DNA of 64,000 nucleotides from Bacteroidales bacterium. Its GTDB lineage: Bacteria; Bacteroidota; Bacteroidia; Bacteroidales; WCHB1-69. Under the pieces are notes generated by a model, which saw nothing but the letters and a program-made list of their open reading frames with translations, was not told where the DNA came from and made no database searches. Location of the stretch: NCBI GenBank assembly GCA_017615795.1, contig JAFZZK010000036.1, forward strand, positions 54,247-118,246. The letters are read 5' to 3'. Position numbers and translations under genes: made by a program. Below, piece after piece: positions 57,178-64,000 of this stretch; positions within the stretch are counted from its first letter, which is position 1, and every line of letters begins with the position of its first letter.

Positions 57178-57640
57178 TTACGATATTGTCTTCCAGGAAA
57201 TTCCCGATGAGGTGACGTTGGCCATCAACATCACCCATTGTCCCAACCATTGTGTGGGTTGCCACAGCCCGCACTTATGGGATGATATTGGGCACGATCT
57301 GACCGAGGAGGTTATTGACACCCTGACGGCCAAATACAAGAACCTCATCACCTGTGTCTGCCTGATGGGGGGCGACCGCCAATGGCCAGAAGTGAAACGG
57401 CTGATGAAACACGTGCGTCGCCATACCAATCTGCACACCGCTTGGTACTCCGGACGCGAGCAGTTTCCCGATGCCGCCACAAATACGGCATCTTCCACCC
57501 TGTCGCTTTTCGATTATGTGAAATTAGGCCCCTACCGTCCTGATCTCGGCGGCCTCAAATCCAAGACCACCAACCAGCGGATGTACCGGGTGGACAAAGG
57601 CAAGATGGTGGACATCACCCAACGTTTCTGGCCCCGTTAG
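57164..57640 (+). CDS. nrdG: Anaerobic ribonucleotide reductase activating protein
   Basis: Radical-SAM activase that forms the glycyl radical on NrdD, 158 aa. The cluster motif is C26-x3-C30-x2-C33 (HCPNHCVGCHSP). The SAM-binding segment LMGGDRQWPEV follows near 68-78. It starts inside the end of nrdD (14-bp overlap), so translation is coupled, and it shares the riboswitch control. It converges on the subtilase gene at 57786. Confidence 0.95.
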   Translation: MKFYNYDIVFQEIPDEVTLAINITHCPNHCVGCHSPHLWDDIGHDLTEEVIDTLTAKYKNLITCVCLMGGDRQWPEVKRLMKHVRRHTNLHTAWYSGREQFPDAATNTASSTLSLFDYVKLGPYRPDLGGLKSKTTNQRMYRVDKGKMVDITQRFWPR

Positions 57641-57670
57641 AACCCGGAACTGCGGTTGGCAGTTGGACTA

Positions 57671-57739
57671 TGAACTACGGCGATGACGATGACTGTTAGC
57701 CATTAGTCATTGGCCATTGAACTATGGCTATGACGATGA
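57671..57739. repeat. Two 22-bp direct repeats between nrdG and the subtilase gene
   Basis: TGAACTACGGCGATGACGATGA (57671-57692) and a copy at 57718-57739 differ at two positions; the period is 47 bp. A TTAGCCATTAGTCATTGGCC stretch lies between them. Confidence 0.55.
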
Positions 57740-57785
57740 ACGAAAGGTCTCCGATTTATGGTCTCCGGCGGGCTTGCCCAAAACC

Positions 57786-60700
57786 TTACAATTTCACAAA
57801 CTTCCTTACCACCACGCCCTTCTCGTTGCGGAAGCTGACCACATAGAGCCCGGGAGCGAGGTGCGACACGTCGAGTTTCGTCACCGGGTCGTGGCATTCC
57901 CGGGTGAGCATCACCACACCTGTGATGTTGGTGACGGTGAGTGTGCCTTGCGGGTCGTCCGCGCCCTCGAACTCCACGTGGAGGGTGTTGCGGACGGGGT
58001 TGGGATAGAGTTTCATTAACACATTGGGGTATTCGGGACACCGTTCCCCGTCCTTGGCGGTAGCCCTGCGGGTTTCCGCTGTTACCTCCTCGTCATCATA
58101 GCATATTCCGAAGAAGAAGCAGAGCACACCGCGTGCCATCACCGAGGAGCGTCCCGTGCCGGCGGCGGCGATGCGCTGCAGCTCCGTAATCTGTGTTTCT
58201 GTGGCCGCAGGCCAGTTTACGTGGCCGGGAATGGAACCCGATAAGGACTCCTTCAGGGCGTTAAAAGCCATGTAGTTGTCGTATTCGTCGCGTTCCTCCT
58301 GGGTCGTCAGCAACGCCGAGATGCCCTGCAGGGGCATGGTGTTGTCCTCGCCCGACAGGAATTCCGTCTCCGCCAAAGAGTACATGCTCGACAAGCTCGG
58401 CGTGGCCGCGAACCAGCTCTTCAAGGCTGGCAAATCCAGGACCGTGTCGCCCTGAATACGCCTGACAGCCGCGTATGACTGCGCATACAACTCTCGTCCC
58501 ACCTCGGCAAGCTGGGCGAAACAGAGCCTGGCGGATTGGATGTCCGCTTGGGAATGGAGGTCCTCCGACGGGTCGGCCATGATGTCGGCATAGCCCCGGG
58601 ACTCGTAGGCTGCCAGCAACGTGTCGTACTGATCCTTCAGTGCTAGATAGCCGGCATCCGGCGACTTGATGGGGCCGGGGGGAAGGGGCGAATTCGAACC
58701 TCCGTTGCACAGCGTGGACATGCAGGCGTTGGCGGCAAGGCTTTTCCTGGTGTTGACGTTGGTGGGGGTGTAGGGCAGGTGGTTGTTGCCCGGGATGAAG
58801 TAGTAATCTATCGTCTGGTTCCCGGCATTGTACAGGCTGCTGCCGGTCGTACCAGCAAAGCTGTTGTCGGCGCCCACGGACGCGCTGCCCTGTTGCCACG
58901 CCATGTTCGAGTTGACGGCAACGTATATGTCGCACATGTCGTTCTGGAATGTGTTGCAACTCAATTCGAGTCCCGTGGGGTCATGGTACCCGCCGTTGGT
59001 CCCGGACACCCGCACGGCCTCCTGGAGGTGCGTGAAGCTGTTGCGGTGGAGCGTGTTCGCCGCTGTGCCCGAGTTCGCGACATATATTCCCTCTGTGGGC
59101 AGCGGACTCGACACGGCGGTGCGGTGGAAGCTGTTCTCCTCCACCAGGTAGCCCGTACAGCCGCTCAGGTGCAGTCCCGTACACTTCGTGACATCTCCCG
59201 GGCAGTTGTCCAGGTCGAAGTTGCAGCGGGTCACCGTCGCGTGGTTGTTGCCCGCGACGGAAACCCCTATGCCGTTGTTGGTGAACCGCGCCTCATCGAC
59301 CGTCAGGGGGTAGGCGTTGCCCGTCGTGCCGGCCTGTACGGCCGTCTGAAAGCCGCTGAACAGGTTGTATGTGGCCTTGTTCTCCGGACACTGGCAGGCC
59401 TCTTCCGGATCAGTGAACAGGGTGTCGCACTGTGTCGCCACGTGGAAGCCCGCATCCATGGCCCTGATGGCGTAGCCCCTGTCGGCGGTGGCGCCGGTGG
59501 TGGCGTTGGTGAACGTGCATCCCAAGAAGGAGACGCCGTACACGTCCCACAGGGTGGCGTGGGCGGTGAACGAGGTGTCGTTGGCGGCGAAGAGGTTGTC
59601 GTCATCGACGGTGAAGGTGCAGCGGGTGAAGCTGCCGAGGTTGCCGATGGTGGCGGAGTCTCCGATGGTGTCCGCGTAGGGGAGGAAATCCACGGACTTG
59701 CAGTTGTTGCGGAAGGTGGTGTTTGTCGCGAAGACAATGCCACCGGAGGATAGGCTGTCCCCGTCGGGTGCGCTCGTGCGGATGGCGCACAGGGCGTTCT
59801 CGATGACGGCGCCGTTGCGCAGCGTCACCTTGCCCTGTTTCTCAGGGGTCTGGTGCATCAAGCGGTGCCCTTCCACGAAGACGCCCTGCCACATTTCGCC
59901 TGTGCAGGCACTGGTGAGGGTGCCCCCATCCACAATGAGCTTGCCGCCGGGATGCACGATGATGCGAGCGGAGGGGGCGCAGTGGAGGGTATCGGTGACC
60001 ACAAGGGTCCTTAACGAATCAATATAAAAATCTTTTACTATTACGGAAGGATGTGTGATGCTGTCGGACAAACCAGACAAGGTGTCAATCACGGGGTAGG
60101 TGGAACGTATTACTACCGGGCGTTGAATGGGCATGGTGTCCCCAGCGTGAATGATGTTGAAGGACACCCAACCTTCGCCCTCGCTGTTTCCCCTGACGGT
60201 TATCAACGAATCATTTTCTATAGTCCAGTCCAAATTGGGAGACAAAGACCAGCAAAAGGTTATCGAATCGGGAAAGGAGGGGAAGTTCTCGGCAAAAACC
60301 TCTTGATGCTGGCAAACAAAAACAGTGTCGGGACAGACTACCCGAAGATTCCTGTACAGGGTTTTCAGCAAGGCGTGATGCACGTTCAGCAGGCCGTATC
60401 CCAGCTCCTCATTCCAAGTTCCGTATGGGTAGCTGCCGTGATAAGCGAAAGGATAGTCCGCGTTGTGCGGTTTCGTGGTCGAGGAACAGATGATTTCAAA
60501 GACATCCCGGTATGTTAACGTGGAATCCAACGACAAAATCAAGGCGGCTGTCGCGGCCACCTGCGGTGCGGCAAAAGAGGTTCCTTCCACCATACTATAT
60601 AGTGGCGAATTAGAAAATGTTGTCATAATGTTGACGCCAGGAGCCACCAAATTTAAACTATCCCCATATTTACTTTTCCATATTCTATTTACACGAAGGG

Positions 60701-61934
60701 CTTCCTCGTCGGAAGCACCAACAGAAATAACATTAGAGAGTATAGCAGGGAATTTTATTGAATTAACATTTTGAAGAGTATAAGCATTTCCAGATGATGC
60801 ACATATTACAATACCTTTTCCTTTTCTTCCTTCAGCTGTAAGGTGGTCTATCACCGTTTTAACAGCAGGTATGGGATTTGAAAATCCCCAAGAACAATTA
60901 ATGACATCTATTTTGACGGAATCACATGCATAAAGGAAAGCATCAACTAAATATTCATCGTTAGTAATACATTTATTTCCAAAATCTTCCTCGTCAGGAA
61001 GAGAACGCATCTTGGGTACATAAAAAGCTTTTAAAGGAACTAATTTTGAAGAGTGAGCAACACCAACGACACCAATATTGTTGTTTTCAGCAGCAATAAC
61101 ACCTGCACATTTTGTTCCATGATATTCATGCTCACTTGAGTCACATTGACCAAATGGCATATTTGAAGGAGTAAAATTTTCACCAGGTATGATATTGTTG
61201 TGCAAATCAGGATGAGAGAAAAGAAAACCATCATCTATTACGCCAATAATAATAGAGTCTTTTCCTGTAGTCAAATCCCAGGCTTTTAAAATGTTGATAT
61301 TCTCCATTGTGCTGTCTCGAAGATACCATTGGTCAATAAAATTAGGATTACTATAGTAAGAATCCATGTTGATTATTCTGTAAAATATTGGATTTGAATA
61401 CTTTACACCTTCGTGTTGGCTTAACATTATTGAAACATCCAAAATATTCGTTCCCTTGGGGAAAGACAACTTATACAGTGAGTCCCGTGGTGAAATGAGA
61501 TTTGAAGATAGTGGTAATAGTGATAAATCTTCGAGAATACTAATGATATTGTCAGCCGTTTTGACTAAAACACTATTCTCGATCCATGATATTTCTTTGT
61601 TGTTTTCAAACAAGCAACTACTATATTTTACAAAAGGACATTCAATGATTTCCTTGATGAAAGAGGAATAATTTTCGCCAATTAGACTAATTGCATATAT
61701 ATTGTTGGTTACAGGAGTGCAATTGCCATAATTTTTAAGACTATCGAGTATATTATTTTTCTGATCCTCGAAAACATCTGATGTGAATTCAAAGAAATGA
61801 ATAGAGGAATCTAATGAATAAAAAATCTTATTCCCTTGTTCGTCAAAAATATGCACTGTCTTCTGACCGTATATAGGTAAAATGGCCAGAAACACTATTG
61901 GCATTAATAAAGCATTTTTGATGTTTTTTTTCAT
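57786..61934 (-). CDS. Secreted subtilisin-type (S8) protease with beta-helix and T9SS tail
   Basis: A 1382-aa extracellular protease. Signal peptide 1-23, propeptide to about 205. The S8 catalytic domain (about 210-500) has D234 (IIIGVIDDGF), H272 (EYHGTKCAGV), N383 (SSGN) and S453 (GTSFAAPQVA). After an Ig/PKD-like stretch (about 510-620), parallel beta-helix repeats run from about 630 to 1000 (RIIVHPGGKLIVDGGTL). A helical Ala-rich part follows (about 1120-1290), then a T9SS type A sorting domain at 1311-1382 (LYPNPVRNTLHVEFEG, GLYVVSFRNEKGVVV). The DNA coding for roughly residues 1-430 is AT-rich, the rest GC-rich, so the gene is a compositional mosaic. The 61936 gene ends 1 bp upstream; the two share a transcript. 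Confidence 0.94.
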   Translation of the reverse strand: MKKNIKNALLMPIVFLAILPIYGQKTVHIFDEQGNKIFYSLDSSIHFFEFTSDVFEDQKNNILDSLKNYGNCTPVTNNIYAISLIGENYSSFIKEIIECPFVKYSSCLFENNKEISWIENSVLVKTADNIISILEDLSLLPLSSNLISPRDSLYKLSFPKGTNILDVSIMLSQHEGVKYSNPIFYRIINMDSYYSNPNFIDQWYLRDSTMENINILKAWDLTTGKDSIIIGVIDDGFLFSHPDLHNNIIPGENFTPSNMPFGQCDSSEHEYHGTKCAGVIAAENNNIGVVGVAHSSKLVPLKAFYVPKMRSLPDEEDFGNKCITNDEYLVDAFLYACDSVKIDVINCSWGFSNPIPAVKTVIDHLTAEGRKGKGIVICASSGNAYTLQNVNSIKFPAILSNVISVGASDEEALRVNRIWKSKYGDSLNLVAPGVNIMTTFSNSPLYSMVEGTSFAAPQVAATAALILSLDSTLTYRDVFEIICSSTTKPHNADYPFAYHGSYPYGTWNEELGYGLLNVHHALLKTLYRNLRVVCPDTVFVCQHQEVFAENFPSFPDSITFCWSLSPNLDWTIENDSLITVRGNSEGEGWVSFNIIHAGDTMPIQRPVVIRSTYPVIDTLSGLSDSITHPSVIVKDFYIDSLRTLVVTDTLHCAPSARIIVHPGGKLIVDGGTLTSACTGEMWQGVFVEGHRLMHQTPEKQGKVTLRNGAVIENALCAIRTSAPDGDSLSSGGIVFATNTTFRNNCKSVDFLPYADTIGDSATIGNLGSFTRCTFTVDDDNLFAANDTSFTAHATLWDVYGVSFLGCTFTNATTGATADRGYAIRAMDAGFHVATQCDTLFTDPEEACQCPENKATYNLFSGFQTAVQAGTTGNAYPLTVDEARFTNNGIGVSVAGNNHATVTRCNFDLDNCPGDVTKCTGLHLSGCTGYLVEENSFHRTAVSSPLPTEGIYVANSGTAANTLHRNSFTHLQEAVRVSGTNGGYHDPTGLELSCNTFQNDMCDIYVAVNSNMAWQQGSASVGADNSFAGTTGSSLYNAGNQTIDYYFIPGNNHLPYTPTNVNTRKSLAANACMSTLCNGGSNSPLPPGPIKSPDAGYLALKDQYDTLLAAYESRGYADIMADPSEDLHSQADIQSARLCFAQLAEVGRELYAQSYAAVRRIQGDTVLDLPALKSWFAATPSLSSMYSLAETEFLSGEDNTMPLQGISALLTTQEERDEYDNYMAFNALKESLSGSIPGHVNWPAATETQITELQRIAAAGTGRSSVMARGVLCFFFGICYDDEEVTAETRRATAKDGERCPEYPNVLMKLYPNPVRNTLHVEFEGADDPQGTLTVTNITGVVMLTRECHDPVTKLDVSHLAPGLYVVSFRNEKGVVVRKFVKL

Positions 61935-61935
61935 T

Positions 61936-63105
61936 TTACTGTGTTATTTTGGCTGTTATATAAGCAAAGTCTGCCATATATAATGGGTGTCCTGGCGGAT
62001 AAGCAGTATAGAATATTGTGAAGACATTTGGAAAATTGCTGTGTCGAGGTGACAATTCGCGAATCCCAATGTATTCGCCTTCCAATGTATATAGGAGAAG
62101 AAATCGTTGCGCGTCGGTAAGGAAAGAAACATCAGGATAAATTTCAGTAGCCGAGACTATTTCATATTTATACCAACCCATATACGGCCAAGATGTCTCG
62201 TTGTTTTCTTGGTAATAATACGGCGATCCATAGTTTGATAAAAGACCATTGCATGTTAGATTCCCCGAGGAAACAAATAAAGTGGAATCGTAAAAAAATA
62301 TATGTTTATAGACAATAAGCGTGTCAGAATAATCGAGAGATAAAGCAAAGCAACGATTTGCTATCAAATCCACTCTTTTGTGGGCAAGACTATACCCATC
62401 CCATGTAAGGTCTTCGCCCAAATCGGGATGTTGTGATTCTGCGATTAACAGACCACTGCTGACAGAATCAATGATACAGGAGTAGGGATGATCATTTTCT
62501 TGATAATGAATTCGTATACTAATCTTGTCGCCTATAGAAACATCATGTTGGGATTTTTCTGGAGAATCCTTTTCTTCCAATAATGGTATAGACGATGTGA
62601 TTCCAATAAGATTTCTGTCATCAGCATTTCCTGTGGAAATCATCTTTATTTGCCGACTTTGTCCTTCAAATGTGGCTCGTAACAAATATACCCCCTGTGC
62701 GTTTACATGCACGTTTAACAAATGTGTTCCTCCGTCTAATATGAAGTCGTGAGCGGCAAGCAAATTTCCTGTAAGATTATACAGCTCCACATGCATTTTT
62801 CCAGACATAAATGTCTTAATTTGCACTGACGTATTTCCTTTAAAAGGGTTTGGGAAACAATCTGAAATTGAGAATGTATTTTTCATACAATAACCCATAA
62901 TCCCCACAGAACAATTAGATAGAAGAGTGTCTCCCATTGTAAAAGAGTTTCCTTTTGTGATATTTTCAATGTCAATACGATCAAATGCAATTGGTGTTCC
63001 AGCATAGGAGGGTCTAATATACAGCGTGAAGCAGCTGTCCGCCTGCGCAAACGCCGCCGCCTGCAGTGCCAGCAACACAAATGTAAATACTGTTATTTTT
63101 TTCAT
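61936..63105 (-). CDS. Secreted protein with an internal T9SS-like sorting domain (389 aa)
   Basis: Signal peptide (MKKITVFTFVLLALQAAAFAQ), then an unusual order: a segment like a T9SS type A sorting domain lies at about 75-155 (ISDCFPNPFKGNTSVQIKTFMSGKMHVELYNLTGNLLAAHDF, then GVYLLRATFEGQSRQIKMIS) and not at the C-terminus. The C-terminal 230 residues have no family I recognise; they contain aromatic beta-like stretches and several Cys. It may be a T9SS-associated protein in which the sorting-like fold serves another use. The -7 box TATCTTTG is at 63127-63134. It precedes the subtilase gene by 1 bp and shares its AT-rich composition. Confidence 0.8.
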   Translation of the reverse strand: MKKITVFTFVLLALQAAAFAQADSCFTLYIRPSYAGTPIAFDRIDIENITKGNSFTMGDTLLSNCSVGIMGYCMKNTFSISDCFPNPFKGNTSVQIKTFMSGKMHVELYNLTGNLLAAHDFILDGGTHLLNVHVNAQGVYLLRATFEGQSRQIKMISTGNADDRNLIGITSSIPLLEEKDSPEKSQHDVSIGDKISIRIHYQENDHPYSCIIDSVSSGLLIAESQHPDLGEDLTWDGYSLAHKRVDLIANRCFALSLDYSDTLIVYKHIFFYDSTLFVSSGNLTCNGLLSNYGSPYYYQENNETSWPYMGWYKYEIVSATEIYPDVSFLTDAQRFLLLYTLEGEYIGIRELSPRHSNFPNVFTIFYTAYPPGHPLYMADFAYITAKITQ

Positions 63106-63126
63106 GATGGTGTTTTTTTAACGGGA

Positions 63127-63134
63127 CAAAGATA
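63127..63134 (-). promoter_or_regulatory. -7 box for the 61936/57786 operon
   Basis: TATCTTTG on the minus strand, 22 bp upstream of the ATG at 63105. Confidence 0.5.
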
Positions 63135-63161
63135 GTGAATTCATTGAAAAAATTTGTTTTT

Positions 63162-64000
63162 TTATTTGACTACTGTCTTAACCGCATCACTGCCTGCCCG
63201 CACAACATAAGCACCTTGCTTTAATGGGACAAAGACTGCAGATTCCGGGGCTGTGGCACGATACACTACCTGTCCAAGCATATTCACCACTTCGACAGAA
63301 CAGTCTTCTTCCATACCTTCAATACGAATCCCGCCTTCCACCCCCCAGGCCTTCAAACGGAATGCTTCATTCTCGGGAAGACCGACTGTGCCTTTGCGGA
63401 TTTCCAGATAATTATGTATGGATCCTATTGATAAAAAAGTCCAGGTATCAAGTTGGTATTCAAAATCAGCAGGCTCGACCACATGGCATCCGCTTAACCA
63501 CCAATTCCAGACAAACAAGCAACAGTTTGGTGCAGATATAATCAGGTCGCTGTTGTCAATGACAAGGTTAGGGTAATGGACTATCGAATCCCAAATATAG
63601 TCGTATAGGGTAAAAATACCTGTTTCCGAGGCAATAATGTCCAAAGTGGCTCCTTCTGTCAATATCAAGAAATCCGTTCTGGCACATTGAAGTGCTAACT
63701 CAACCGTTGAATTTCCAAGGGTCAGTGAGCCTGGTCCGAAGAAAATACAGGTGGCGTTGGAGGATATCATCTCATTAATGGAATTGTTGCCTGACAGTTT
63801 GACCTTGAAGGATGTATCAGCATTATAAACCCAAAGACTGGAAGATATAGTGGCATTGCTCAGAAACAGGGTGTTTGAGGAAGCGTCAAAGGAAACATGT
63901 CCTTGGATGCTCTCGCCAACAATGGAATCTGTAGACTCGAACACAGATATATCTCCTATTTTGATTTTAGGTGTTGGCTCTTGTGCGTATATAGATGTGC
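63162..64000 (-). CDS. Secreted T9SS-tailed protein, partial
   Basis: C-terminal 279 residues of a protein whose start lies beyond position 64000. The open frame continues to the window edge, where it reads TSIYAQEPTPKIKIGD, which looks like the end of a signal peptide (cleavage after YAQ), so only about 15 residues are missing. The GTG at 63944 is not a real start. The mature part is beta-rich (GNNSINEMISSNATCIFFGPGSLTLGNSTVEL resembles a short beta-helix). The last 60 residues look like a T9SS-type sorting domain (VEVVNMLGQVVYRATAPESAV, then GAYVVRAGSDAVKTVVK). Function unknown. Confidence 0.8.
   Translation of the reverse strand, partial: TSIYAQEPTPKIKIGDISVFESTDSIVGESIQGHVSFDASSNTLFLSNATISSSLWVYNADTSFKVKLSGNNSINEMISSNATCIFFGPGSLTLGNSTVELALQCARTDFLILTEGATLDIIASETGIFTLYDYIWDSIVHYPNLVIDNSDLIISAPNCCLFVWNWWLSGCHVVEPADFEYQLDTWTFLSIGSIHNYLEIRKGTVGLPENEAFRLKAWGVEGGIRIEGMEEDCSVEVVNMLGQVVYRATAPESAVFVPLKQGAYVVRAGSDAVKTVVK

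Noticed and set aside
58779-59753. Plus-strand open frame inside the subtilase gene
   Set aside because: Lies in the GC-rich repeat part of the subtilase gene, where long antisense frames are expected by chance.

Overview
The window looks like a chromosomal stretch of a member of the Bacteroidota, most likely an anaerobic Bacteroidales. The signs are: repeated -7 promoter boxes of the TAnnTTTG type (TATCTTTG, TATTTTTG, TACTTTTG) with short leaders and no Shine-Dalgarno sequences; type IX secretion (T9SS) C-terminal sorting domains on several secreted proteins; a DAHP synthase/chorismate mutase fusion; a GSCFA protein; and a coaX - outer-membrane protein - TPR - lptC cluster. Class III ribonucleotide reductase and rubredoxin point to an anaerobe. 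No tRNA, rRNA, CRISPR array, transposase or prophage gene was seen.

Layout. 1-894: 5' part of secA (-). 1123-4253: an AT-rich pair, an orphan secreted protein (+) and an AAA/DUF4143 ATPase (-). 4428-7333: a three-gene operon (SHOCT protein, sugar MFS transporter, threonine aldolase). 7474-18685: mostly housekeeping genes on the minus strand (rpe, rlmN, a kinase-RapZ fusion, a T9SS-exported C10 protease, purM, queA, a GSCFA protein, pcrA). 18686-19058: a gene-free stretch with a candidate structured RNA. 19059-23943: rubredoxin (+), then a TolC/MacA/MacB-type efflux operon (-). 24037-26712: DUF4340-like protein, ribD and a YigZ-family protein (+). 26724-31490: an envelope-related operon (mntP, coaX, outer-membrane protein, TPR, lptC) and a 48-aa protein (-). 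31673-41343: a PepSY-like protein, prmA, a 1494-aa exported protein of unknown function, DAHP synthase/chorismate mutase and an S41 protease (+). 41354-44624: a TetR regulator with a MauE-thioredoxin fusion, then a double-ATPase ABC protein (-). 44679-47984: ogt and alaS (+), with alaS interrupted by an in-frame UAG. 48306-50180: a SAM hydroxide adenosyltransferase, purN and a Cys-rich lipoprotein (-). 50263-52347: an S9 peptidase (+). 52546-54588: a bile-acid-symporter-like protein and an LptF/LptG permease (-). 54793-57640: a cobalamin riboswitch and nrdDG (+). 57786-64000: three T9SS-type secreted proteins (-), one a mosaic subtilase; the last runs off the window.

How they work together. 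Much of the window serves the cell envelope: SecA export, T9SS cargo proteases, LptC and an LptF/G-type permease for lipopolysaccharide transport, and drug or macrolide-type efflux. Purine, riboflavin, CoA and aromatic biosynthesis genes are interspersed. The points most worth a second look are the UAG in alaS, the B12-riboswitch control of anaerobic ribonucleotide reductase, the candidate RNA at 18806-18935, the 1494-aa orphan protein, and a type III pantothenate kinase lacking a usual catalytic Asp.
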